Of a stretch of DNA of 64,000 bases, positions 1 through 7,498 are shown piece by piece (the first letter of the stretch is position 1; each line of letters begins with the position of its first letter). Source of the DNA: Bog-532 sp963720945 (GTDB lineage Bacteria; Actinomycetota; Actinomycetes; Streptosporangiales; Streptosporangiaceae); NCBI GenBank assembly GCA_963720945.1, contig CAVRHH010000002.1, positions 1-64,000 on the forward strand. The letters run 5' to 3'. Made by a program: the position numbers and the translations under genes. The notes under the pieces are model-generated. The model had not been told where the DNA came from and did no database searches. It was given only the letters and a program-made list of their open reading frames with translations.

Positions 1-203
1 CTCGCAGCTGTCGGAAGCGGTCTATGCCGCCCCCGACAGTGAGGGCGCATGGTGGGGGGTGGTGGTCCTGGGCCGACCGGATCGCGCCGATTGATGACGT
101 CGATGACGCGGCGGTCAAGATCGCCTTACGTGCTGGACGCCCGCATGACCGGCTCCGCCCAGCCCGGCGGCGCCGCAGTGTTCGTCCTCCGGTCCCGGCG
201 CGG

Positions 204-361
204 ATGATCGCGGAGAAAACCCGGGAGATCAGGGCGCTGTTTCCCGGCTGGAAGGTCTGGTACGATCTGGTGGGCGCAAACGTGGAATGCGCACCGGGAA
301 ACGTGAAGCCCTATTTCGGGCCTGGGCCGGCGGGCGGATGTTCATGGTGTCGGCCTATTAG
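204..361 (+). pseudogene. Possible broken small ORF of the integrated element
   Basis: A short frame opens at ATG 204 and encodes a peptide with the motif FPGWKV, closely resembling FPGWRV in the next ORF (380-592). A plausible ending (REALFRAWAGGRMF..., stop at 359-361) lies in another frame, so one frameshift is needed to make a sensible protein of about 50 residues. No known domain is recognised. Bases 1-203 hold no gene I can support. They belong to the same element, whose outer end lies outside the window. This could equally be non-coding. Confidence 0.25.
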
Positions 362-379
362 GCGGGGGGGCTGGTGGCC

Positions 380-592
380 ATGCTGCAGGATCAGATCCGC
401 ATTGATATCGCGGCGGAGTTCCCGGGGTGGCGGGTGCGACAGCGTCCGGGCGGCTGGTCCGCTATCCGGTGCGGTCGGCCGGAGAGCAGCGATGGCGCGG
501 TCGTCCAGCTCATGTACTATCCCGCCATCGGGGGCCTGCAGCAGGCGCTGCGGGCGCGCCGTGGCGGCCAGGTCATCTTGCATGAGGCGTGA
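380..592 (+). CDS. Small hypothetical protein of the integrated element
   Basis: The ORF encodes 70 residues starting MLQDQIRIDIAAEFPGW. An in-frame GTG lies at 374; I prefer ATG 380 because G-rich sequence sits just upstream. The FPGWRV motif is shared with the broken frame immediately before it, which suggests two tandem copies of one small family. No transmembrane segment or known domain is visible. It lies upstream of the GntR repressor gene, in the part of an AICE where small uncharacterised ORFs are common. Function unknown. Confidence 0.4.
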   Translation: MLQDQIRIDIAAEFPGWRVRQRPGGWSAIRCGRPESSDGAVVQLMYYPAIGGLQQALRARRGGQVILHEA

Positions 593-618
593 CAGCCTGG
601 CGGCTGGGCGTTAGTCTG

Positions 619-632
619 CTTGAGTGACCAGG
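619..632. promoter_or_regulatory. Candidate repressor half-site upstream of the GntR gene
   Basis: CTTGAGTGACCAGG matches 10 of 14 positions of CTTGACTATCCAAG, one arm of the inverted repeat at 1402-1453. It lies about 20 nt before the GntR start codon. KorSA of pSAM2 represses both pra and its own gene, so an autoregulatory site here would fit. The match is imperfect. Confidence 0.3.
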
Positions 633-652
633 TAGGCAGAGAAGGCGACATC

Positions 653-1384
653 ATGGCCTATGAGTACACGCCGCCGAAATACGCGCAGGTGATCGAGGAG
701 CTGCGGCGGCGCATCGAGTCCGGGGAGTACCCGCCCGGTTCCCTGCTGCCCAGCGAGCATCAGCTCAGCGAGGAGTTCCAGATCGCCCGGCCGACCGTGG
801 TGCGGGCGCTGCGGGTGCTGCGCCAGGACGGCTGGATCGAGACCCAGCAGGGCAAGGGCAGTTTCGTCCGCGGCCGACCGGCCCTGGCCGGGCTGGAGTC
901 GGCGCGGCACGGGCAGGCCGAGCTGGACCGTGACGAAGGCCGTGAGGCCGGGGAGCCGGTCGAGACAGGCGTGGTGAAGCCGCCCGCCCGGATCGCGGCG
1001 CTGCTGGATGCCCCGCCCGATGAGGCGATGCTGTGCCGCCGGCGCCTGGTCCGCCAGGACGGCGAGCCGTCCGAGGTCATCACCTGGTGGATTCCCGCCG
1101 AACTGGCCGAGGGCACGGATCTGGCCAGCCCGGAACCGCTGACCGGGGGCATCCGGCCGCATCTGGCCCGGCGTAAGGGCGTCCGCATCGATCACGTTCT
1201 GGAGCAGATCACCGCCCGGCACCCCACCGGCCAGGAAACCAAGCTCCTCGGCGTCCCCAAGACAGCGCCCATCCTCGCTCTCTATGTGACCGCGCGGGAC
1301 GCGTCCGGCGCTCCGCTGCTGGTGCTGGACATCGCGATGCCCGGGGACCGGCACGAGCTCGAAGACGCCTACCAGGTCGGCTAA
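653..1384 (+). CDS. GntR-family (HutC/UTRA) repressor, KorSA-like
   Basis: This is a 243-residue transcription factor. The N-terminal winged helix occupies about residues 8-72 (YAQVIEELRRRI, LLPSEHQLSEEF, ARPTVVRALRVLR). It is followed by a UTRA-type effector domain from about residue 95 to the end. I chose ATG 653 because GAGAAGG at 639-645 is a well-placed ribosome binding site; an in-frame alternative start at 620 would add 11 residues. In pSAM2-type elements the GntR protein KorSA holds the element in the integrated state by repressing pra. The position next to a pra-like gene and an operator-like inverted repeat supports the same role here. It is one of the few intact genes of this element. 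Confidence 0.8.
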   Translation: MAYEYTPPKYAQVIEELRRRIESGEYPPGSLLPSEHQLSEEFQIARPTVVRALRVLRQDGWIETQQGKGSFVRGRPALAGLESARHGQAELDRDEGREAGEPVETGVVKPPARIAALLDAPPDEAMLCRRRLVRQDGEPSEVITWWIPAELAEGTDLASPEPLTGGIRPHLARRKGVRIDHVLEQITARHPTGQETKLLGVPKTAPILALYVTARDASGAPLLVLDIAMPGDRHELEDAYQVG

Positions 1385-1401
1385 TCCGCTCCACCTGATC
1401 G

Positions 1402-1453
1402 CTTGACTATCCAAGCTGTCGCGCTTATCGTTGTCATTGCTTGGTTAGTCAAG
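1402..1453. promoter_or_regulatory. Inverted-repeat operator overlapping the pra promoter
   Basis: CTTGACTATCCAAG (1402-1415) and CTTGGTTAGTCAAG (1440-1453) are reverse complements at 13 of 14 positions, with centres 38 bp apart. A promoter-like pair, TTGACT (1403-1408) and TATCGT (1426-1431) with a 17-bp spacer, starts inside the left arm and points at the pra-like gene. A repressor bound to both arms would cover the promoter. This matches the known logic of KorSA repressing pra in pSAM2, but the binding protein is inferred. Confidence 0.6.
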
Positions 1454-1485
1454 TGCTCAAGCAGTCGGAACCATCTGGAGGCAGC

Positions 1486-1906
1486 ATGGCGATTCAGGGC
1501 CCGATCCCGGTCGACTTCGGTACGGCGTTCCCGCACGGGGTGTACGCGGCCGGGGCGTTCGAGCCGGTGCGGGACTTCGACCGGTCGCAGGGGGACCGGT
1601 TCGTGCAGCAGAACGACAAGGCGACCGGGCGCGCCGCTGTGGGCGGTCGAGGTGATCGACGCCGACCCGCAGGCGCGGGCCCGGACGGTAAAGATCAAGG
1701 TCACGTCGGCGCAGCAGCCGGTGCTGCCGCCCGCCGCGGGCGGGGCGCCGTTCGTGCCGGTGGAGTTCACCGGCCTGACGGTGACCCCGTACGTGAACCA
1801 GGCCGGGCGGCTGGCGTACTCGCTCAAGGCGACCGGGGTCCGCGCCGCCGGGCCGTCACGGCGGCGGCCGTCCGCGTTGCCTGACGGGAAGGAGACGGCG
1901 GCATGA
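1486..1906 (+). pseudogene. pra: Pra-like activator of replication and excision, frameshifted
   Basis: The product resembles the AICE protein annotated as plasmid replication, integration and excision activator. It begins MAIQGPIPVDFGTAFPHGVY from ATG 1486, with GGAGG at 1477-1481. Near 1625 the reading frame shifts: the conserved continuation (PLWAVEVIDADPQAR, then FVPVEFTGLTVTPYV) lies in another frame and stops at 1906. The repaired protein would be about 140 residues. In pSAM2, Pra switches on rep, xis and int, so loss of it would lock the element in place. The break is a one-base indel in a GC-rich stretch and could be a sequencing error. Its stop overlaps the next start (ATGA). Confidence 0.65.
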
Positions 1907-2199
1907 GCGGCGCGCAACGGCTCCTTCGCCAGGTCAGCGTGCACGTCGGCTCGGACTGGCGGGTGCGCTGCATGCCCGTGACCGGCCAGCCGCCGCTGCT
2001 GGACATCGACGCGGGCGAAACCGAGGTCTCGGTCGGCCTGGCCGGTCAGGAGATCCGGGCCTCGGCGGTGGAGTTCGCCGCCGAACTGGCCCGGGAGGCC
2101 GAGCGGTTCGCCGCCGAGGTCCAGCGGATGTACGCGGCGCAGCAGCCCGCCCGCGCAGGACAGCGCGGCTGCCGATCCGGCGGCCTGACGCAGATGTAA
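1903..2199 (+). CDS. Hypothetical protein of the integrated element
   Basis: The 98-residue product overlaps the pra stop codon (ATGA at 1903-1906) and has GGAG about 10 nt upstream, so it is probably translationally coupled to pra. The first half looks like a small beta-rich domain (VSVHVGSDWRVRCMPV). A charged helical C-terminal part follows (FAAELAREAERFAAEVQRM). There is no membrane segment. Genes of this size and position lie between pra and traSA in many actinomycete elements, but I do not recognise a characterised function. Confidence 0.55.
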   Translation: MSGAQRLLRQVSVHVGSDWRVRCMPVTGQPPLLDIDAGETEVSVGLAGQEIRASAVEFAAELAREAERFAAEVQRMYAAQQPARAGQRGCRSGGLTQM

Positions 2200-2281
2200 G
2201 GCGGGGCGGCTGGAGCTGGTACCTCCGGCCGCCCCCGGTGTCTCCCCACCTCAGGCATGAAGCGGAGAGGACACCCATCGT

Positions 2282-3717
2282 ATGCGTTCCAGCAGGAGAG
2301 GCGCGGTGACCGGGGAATCGTTCGCCCAGGTCAACAACCCCGACCCGTTCGCACCCCCGGTGTGGCGGTCCCCGGTCTACCGCACCCCCGAATTTGTGAT
2401 CTGGCTCGTCCAGCTCGTCCGCCTGCTGGCCGGGCGGTGTGGTTCGTGATCTGCCATCCGCTGCTCGACCTGGTCGGCCGGGCTGCTCGTGCTCGACTAT
2501 CTCAACCTCGGCTGGCCCGGCCTGGCCGCAACGGCCGGGCTCGTCGTGGCGGTCCTCGTCGCTCTGCGGCTGGCGTGGCCGGAGCTGTTCGCCCGGTTGG
2601 TGACGCGCACCGGTGCGGGATGGGTGGCGGCACTGGTACTACCGGCGCCGGTGGCACGCGGTGATGACCATCACCGGCCTGGCGCCGCTGTACCGGGGCC
2701 GGGTGCTGCTGCCGGTGCTGGCCGGGGTCGACGCCGGCGGGCCGGTGGACCGGGTGACGGTCAAGCTGGTGTCCGGGCAGTCCCCGGCCGACTTCGCCGA
2801 CCGGGCCGAAGGCATCGCGCACGGCCTCGGGGTGCATCTGTGCCGGGTCCGCCCGGTCGCCCCGGGCCTGATCGTGCTGGAGCTGGTGCGCCGGGACGCG
2901 CTCGCCGACCCGATCCCGGCCCTGCCGGTCCCCGAACGGGTGGATCTGGCCGCGCTGCCGGTGGGCCGGTGTGAGGACGGGTCGCCGTGGCTGCTGCGGC
3001 TGCTCGGCTCCCACGTCCTGATCGCGGGCGCCACCGGGGCCGGGAAAGGCTCGGTGATCTGGTCGCTGATCCGGGCGCTGCTGCCCGGCATCTGCGGCGG
3101 CTGGGTGCGGGTGTGGGCGTGCGACCCGAAGAGGATGGAACTGTCCTTCGGCCGGGACCTGTTCGCCCGCTACGCCGACCAGGCCACGGCCATGGTCGAG
3201 CTGCTTGAAGCCGCGGTGGCCGAGATGCACCCCCGGGCCGCCGACTTCGGCGGCAAGACCCGGACGTTCGCGGTGTCGGTCGGCGTTCCCGTTCCTGGTG
3301 GTGCTGATCGACGAGCTGGCGTTCCTGACCGCCTACCAGCCCGAACGCGACCTTCGAAAACGCGCCGAAGCCGCTATCGCCACCCTCACCAGCCAGGGCC
3401 GGTCCGTCGGGGTCTGCGTGGTCGGCGCGCTGCAGGACCCGCGCAAGGACGTGATCAGCCTGCGGAACCTGTTCCCCACCCGGATCGCGATGCGGCTGGA
3501 CGAATCCGACCAGGTGGACATGGTGCTCGGCGACGGCGCCCGGGACCGGGGCGCGCTGGCCGACCTGATCTCACCCCTGCCGGAGGTCGGCGCGGGGGTG
3601 GCCTACGTCCGGCTGGAAACCTCCCCCGACCCGGTACGGGTCCGGGCCGGTTACGTCACCGACACCGACATCGCCGCTATGGCCGCCGCGGTGACCACCC
3701 TGGGCGGTGGCGCATGA
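2282..3717 (+). pseudogene. traSA: FtsK/SpoIIIE-like DNA translocase TraSA, multiply frameshifted
   Basis: Conjugation in these elements uses one FtsK-like ATPase that moves double-stranded DNA between mycelia. The pieces are collinear: NPDPFAPPVWRSPVYRTPE near 2350, WFVICHPLLDLV near 2450, membrane-like LNLGWPGLAATAGLVV near 2500, and YRRRWHAVMTITGLAP near 2650. Walker A (GATGAGKG) follows near 3030 and Walker B-like FLVVLIDELAFLT near 3300. They occupy frames 2, 1, 2, 0 and 1 in turn, so at least four indels interrupt the gene. Repaired, it would encode about 475 residues, a normal TraSA length. As sequenced no functional protein can be made. Indels are at GC-rich runs, so decay and assembly error are both possible. 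Confidence 0.8.
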
Positions 3718-3866
3718 GCGAGATCACCTGGCGCACCGACGAACCCTGCCCGCTGTGCGGCACCGGCCTGTTCCTGCTCGAAGGCCTCGACAGCCTGCAC
3801 GCCGAGTGCCGCCTGTGCGGCTACCACCTGACCCTGGCCACCGACGACGCGACGGACTGGAGGTAG
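3714..3866 (+). CDS. Small zinc-ribbon protein of the integrated element
   Basis: The 50-residue protein starts at ATG 3714, overlapping the traSA stop (ATGA). It carries two CxxC knuckles, CPLC near residue 12 and CRLC near residue 33, spaced as in a zinc ribbon. The C-terminus is acidic. It sits between the transfer gene and the replication initiator. Its function is unknown; a DNA-binding accessory or a small regulator are possible. Tight coupling to traSA and paired cysteines argue that it is a real gene. Confidence 0.6.
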   Translation: MSEITWRTDEPCPLCGTGLFLLEGLDSLHAECRLCGYHLTLATDDATDWR

Positions 3867-3869
3867 CAC

Positions 3870-5485
3870 TTGACCCAGACCAGCACGAAGAAGACCCGGG
3901 CCGAACGGCTGGCGATGCCGCTGGCCCGGGAGGTCGTCAAGCGACCTGGCCATCGATCACGGGGCGTGCATCCGGCCCGTACAGCTCCGCCGCACCAACC
4001 TGGACACCGGGGCCGTCGAGCAGGTGCTTGTCCCCTGCGGGCACACCCTGGCCAGCGTGTGCCCGGCGTGCGCGGACCGGGCCAAGACGCTGCGGGCGGC
4101 GCAATGCCGGGAAGGCTGGCACCTCGAGGCCGAGCCGGTCATCGACCCGGACCCGGCGACCGAGGATCAGCGGTGGTGGGTGGAAAAGCGGGCCGAGGCT
4201 CAGGTGATGCGCGACCAGGCCGCCGACGACGGGGAGGACACCGGCGACCTGGACGCGCTGACCGCCGAACTCGATGAGCGAGATCACCGCGGCGGGGATG
4301 CGCGGGAACGTGCTGCCCGGCCCGGCCGGTACGGCGGCACCGCACTACCCGGCGCCGGCAGGACGCCGCGCCCCTGCCGCGCCGCAAGATCGCGGCCCGC
4401 ACGGTCGGCAAGACCTACACCACGCCGGAGGGGAAGACGTTCCGGCCGTCCCTGTTCGTCACGCTCACCTGCCCCAGCTACGGGCGCGTGCGCGAGGACG
4501 GCACCCCGGCCGACCCGGCCGCCTACGACTACCAGCGGGCGGCGCGGGATGCGCTGCACTTCGCGGCGCTGTTCGACCGGTTCATCCAGAACCTGCGCCG
4601 CTTCCTCGGCTACGACGTGCAGTACTTCGCCGCCGTCGAACCGCAACGGCGGCTGGCGCCGCACATCCACGTCGCGATGCGCGGCACCGTGTCCCGCGCC
4701 GACCTGCGCCGGGTGCTGGCGGCGACCTATCACCAGGTGTGGTGGCCAGACACATCCGCCGTCCGGTTCGACGGCGACGAGCTGCCCGTCTGGGACGAGC
4801 AGGCGGCCACCTACCTCGACCCGGCCACCGGGCGAGGTCCTGCCCACCTGGGATGACGCCCTGGATGCCATCGGCGACCAGGACGAGCCGCTGCACGTCG
4901 CCCGGTTCGGGGAACGGTTCGACGCCCAGGGCGTGCTGGCCGGATCGAATGACGCGGCGCGGTGCATCGGCTACCTGACCAAATACCTCACCAAGCAGGT
5001 GGCCGACTGCCACCAGGCCCCACCGACGCTCAACGGGCGCACATTGAGCGGCTGGCCGACGCGTTGCGGTTCGAGCCGTGCTCGCCGCGGTGCGCCAACT
5101 GGCTCCGCTACGGCGTGCAGCCGAAGAACGCCCGGCCGGGCCTCGTGCCCGGCGCGTGTAAGGGCAAGGCCCACCGTCGCGAACATCTCGGCTACGCCGG
5201 GCGCCGCGTGCTCGTCTCCCGCAAGTGGTCCGGCAAGACCCTGGCCGACCACCGCGCCGACCGCAAGAACTGGCTCACAGCCACGCTCGGTCTTTCGGCA
5301 ACCGACCCGGCCCGCTACGCCTGGGAACCCGTCACCCCCGGCGACCCCGACTACATGGAACACGCCCGGCGGCTCCTGCACGTCGTCGCCGATCGGCTCG
5401 CTGGCAAGCCGCGCTCAATGAGGCGCGAAGAAGGTCGGGTCTTGAGCCTGCGCCCGATCGTTCGGCAACCGGAGAGGCGGCGTGA
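3870..5485 (+). pseudogene. repSA: RepSA-like replication initiator, multiply frameshifted
   Basis: This is the rolling-circle-type initiator of pSAM2-like elements. Conserved pieces occur in order but in frames 0, 1, 2, 0, 1, 0 and 2. They are a start at TTG 3870 (MTQTSTKKTRAERL), a zinc-finger-like stretch CGHTLASVCPAC near 4035, FRPSLFVTLTCPSYGRV near 4445 and the metal-binding HIHVAMRG near 4663. CIGYLTKYLTKQV near 4965 and LRFEPCSPRCANWLRYGVQP near 5065 follow, with the stop at 5485. About six indels interrupt it. The repaired product would be about 535 residues. As sequenced, the element could not replicate after excision unless helped in trans. Confidence 0.78.
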
Positions 5486-5537
5486 TGGGAGAGTGGTTGC
5501 TATAGCAGCAGGCGGCGCATACGGAACCGGTACGCGC

Positions 5538-5792
5538 ATGCTCACGCTGGATGAGCTGTGCGCCTGGCTGAACATCACCGAACGGCACGCGCGGAAGCTG
5601 GTCGAGCGCGACGCGATTCCGTACCGGAAGGTCGGTCATCTGCTCCGTTTCCCCGAAGCGGAAGTAGAGGAGTGGTCGCATCCTTCGCGCAGGCCCATGT
5701 CGCGCAATTCAGTCTCCCGGAAAGAACCGCCCCGGCCGCCGAGCAGGCGAAACCTGGCCAGCATGCAACTCCCGAAATCACTTATTGAATAA
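5538..5792 (+). CDS. xis: Excisionase / helix-turn-helix DNA-binding protein
   Basis: The 84-residue protein starts MLTLDELCAWLNITERHARK and continues with IPYRKVGHLLRFPEAEVEEW. This is the winged-helix excisionase fold of the MerR-like DNA-binding family. Xis proteins bend DNA at the attachment sites and steer the integrase toward excision. The same frame is open upstream into the broken rep gene, but conservation starts at ATG 5538. It lies just before the integrase, as in pSAM2. The C-terminal 30 residues are basic and look disordered. It appears intact. Confidence 0.75.
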   Translation: MLTLDELCAWLNITERHARKLVERDAIPYRKVGHLLRFPEAEVEEWSHPSRRPMSRNSVSRKEPPRPPSRRNLASMQLPKSLIE

Positions 5793-5909
5793 TTAAAAGG
5801 ACGGCCGCCGGACACGCGCTAAAATAATAGCCGGAGAGCGCTACTTATCATAAAATGCAATTAACGGCTCACCATCGGGCGGTGAGCTACATGCCAATAG
5901 GAGAACGAT
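5793..5909. promoter_or_regulatory. AT-rich xis-int intergenic region
   Basis: This 117-nt stretch is strikingly AT-rich for the window (AATTAAAAGG after the xis stop, CTAAAATAATAG, CTTATCATAAAATGC). It also holds an inverted repeat, CTCACC ATCGGGC GGTGAG, near 5868-5886. GGAGAA lies 6-7 nt before the integrase ATG. It may contain the int promoter or integrase/excisionase binding sites; no specific site can be named. Confidence 0.35.
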
Positions 5910-7166
5910 ATGCCGAAGGGAAGGCCGCCGAAACTCCCGATGGGGATCAAGCCGAAGATGCGCACCACGAATGGCAAGACGGTGCCGGTCCTGACCGAGG
6001 ACGGGACGCCGGTCTACCGCGTGCGCGTCCGGGATGCTGTGCTGGGTAAGCAGGTCGAGCGCGTAGTGGAGGGCCTGGACGCGGCGAAGGCCGTGCTGGC
6101 CGAGTTCAAGGACGCCAAGCGGAGGCCGGGGCGTATCCAGGCCGAGCGGATCAAGTTCGTTGATGTCGCGGCTCGGTACCTCGTGGCGTACAAGACCAAG
6201 CGTGACGGCACCCCGCGGCCTAAATCGTCGCTTGCGAAAGAGCGAACCTGTCTTAACGTTTACGTCATTCCGGCTCTCGGCAACGCGTGGATGGGTGACT
6301 TGGACCTGCCGGACCTGAATGAGACGGTGCGGGAGCTGACACTCAGGGACGGCAGCCCGGCATCGGCTAGCACGAAAGGCACTGTTGCCTCTGTCATCCG
6401 CCGACTATTCGCCTGGGCGCGCGAAGAACGCATCATTCCCGTCAATCCCGCACTGGAATTGCGTACCGGGTGGGGCAGTTCAACCCGCAGGCGCGTTGTC
6501 ATTCCGAGTATTCCGCAAGTGCTGCGCCTGGCTGAAGCGCTCGACCACTTCAAGCCGGGCCTGGGCGATGTCGCCACGGTGCTTGCGTTTACGGGGCTTC
6601 GCTGGGAGGAGGCCGTGGCGGTCCCGGTCGAGAACGTAGACCTGGACGGCCAGTGGATCACCGTGGACCGGACGGCGAGCGAGTCGGGCGGCCGTCGTGA
6701 TGTCCGGGCCGACCTGAAGACCCGGGCCGCTGAGCGGGTTGCAGCCATCCCGGACATCGCCATGCCCGCGGTGCGCCGCCTGCTGGAGCGGCACGCCGAA
6801 GGGCGCGAACGGAGCGAGGGCAAGATGTACGCCCGGCTCATCAACGGGGAACGCGGCGGCTACCTCGGCTACGCCATGTGGCGCCGGTATCTGGCCCTGG
6901 CGCACGGGTACACCGCCTCGCACAGGGACGGGCCGGTGAACTACACGGCGCACGAGCTGCGGCACGTCTGCGCCTCACTGCTGATCGCCTCGGGTGCCAC
7001 CGACATGCAGGTGACCAACCAGATGGGGCACAGCAAGATCGAGACAACCAAGAACATCTACGGTCACCTGTTCGCGCAGGACCGGGCGCAGATCCTCCGG
7101 GCCATGAACGCAGCCGTGAGCCGTCTGTACGTGCACGAGGACAGGGCAGAGGACCAAGCTGCCTAA
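5910..7166 (+). CDS. int: Tyrosine recombinase integrase of the tRNA-Ile element
   Basis: The 418-residue site-specific recombinase is intact. An N-terminal basic arm-binding region (about 1-75) is followed by a SAM-like core-binding domain (about 80-185) and the catalytic domain (about 200-405). Catalytic residues are visible: R231 (TGLRWEEAV), H348 and R351 (HELRHVC), a GHS histidine near 374, and nucleophile Y384 (NIYGHLF). It starts at ATG 5910 with GGAGAA upstream. The gene points at the 3' end of tRNA-Ile 180 bp away, the standard arrangement for an integrase that uses that tRNA as its attachment site. Partner: the excisionase directly upstream. Confidence 0.92.
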   Translation: MPKGRPPKLPMGIKPKMRTTNGKTVPVLTEDGTPVYRVRVRDAVLGKQVERVVEGLDAAKAVLAEFKDAKRRPGRIQAERIKFVDVAARYLVAYKTKRDGTPRPKSSLAKERTCLNVYVIPALGNAWMGDLDLPDLNETVRELTLRDGSPASASTKGTVASVIRRLFAWAREERIIPVNPALELRTGWGSSTRRRVVIPSIPQVLRLAEALDHFKPGLGDVATVLAFTGLRWEEAVAVPVENVDLDGQWITVDRTASESGGRRDVRADLKTRAAERVAAIPDIAMPAVRRLLERHAEGRERSEGKMYARLINGERGGYLGYAMWRRYLALAHGYTASHRDGPVNYTAHELRHVCASLLIASGATDMQVTNQMGHSKIETTKNIYGHLFAQDRAQILRAMNAAVSRLYVHEDRAEDQAA

Positions 7167-7185
7167 CGGTGCCGAGACAGACAGA

Positions 7186-7214
7186 GACCCCCGCGGATCG
7201 GGCCCCCGGGGGTC
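7186..7214 (+). terminator. Intrinsic terminator after the integrase
   Basis: GACCCCCG (7186-7193) pairs perfectly with CGGGGGTC (7207-7214) across a 13-nt loop, 20 nt after the integrase stop. There is no U-tract, which is common in actinomycetes. Confidence 0.6.
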
Positions 7215-7283
7215 GTCTCGTGTGGCCGCAAGTCCTTGCCCGAACCCTCGCTGGGAACGTTCATCGGGCGGACTTATCGGTCC

Positions 7284-7330
7284 CTGGCCCTCACGCTTTG
7301 AGGGTCAGAAGCCTCATTTTTGAGGGCCAG
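7284..7330. repeat. Inverted-repeat cluster beside the attachment site
   Basis: CTGGCCCTCA (7284-7293) is the exact reverse complement of TGAGGGCCAG (7321-7330). Between them lie TGAGGGTCAG (7299-7308, one mismatch to the right arm) and CCTCA (7312-7316). The cluster ends 14 nt from the 3' end of tRNA-Ile, inside the element. It could be integrase arm-type binding sites or a terminator for the leftward tRNA transcript; the sequence does not decide between them. Confidence 0.5.
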
Positions 7331-7344
7331 AATGATGTCTTGCC

Positions 7345-7422
7345 TGGTGGGGGTAGATGGACTTGAACCATCGACCTCTTCCTTATCAGGGAAGCGCTCT
7401 AACCGAGCTGAGCTATACCCCC
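7345..7422 (-). tRNA. ileT: tRNA-Ile (GAT), attachment site of the element
   Basis: The complement folds as a complete tRNA: acceptor GGGGGTA/TACCCCC, D-arm AGCTCAGCTCGGTTAGAGC, anticodon loop CTGATAA with GAT, and T-arm with GGTTCAAGTCC. The 3' CCA is encoded (7345-7347). A tRNA-Ile next to a DUF3566 gene and gyrA is conserved in actinobacteria. tRNA-Ala usually follows it; here the integrated element occupies that position. The 3' half of this tRNA is the presumed attachment core; the second copy lies outside the window. Confidence 0.95.
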
Positions 7423-7498
7423 AGGTGCCCGCTCAACGCGAACACGCCGGAAAGGCTACCGCAACTGCGGCGCCGCCGCGAACTGGCCGGGCGCAGTG

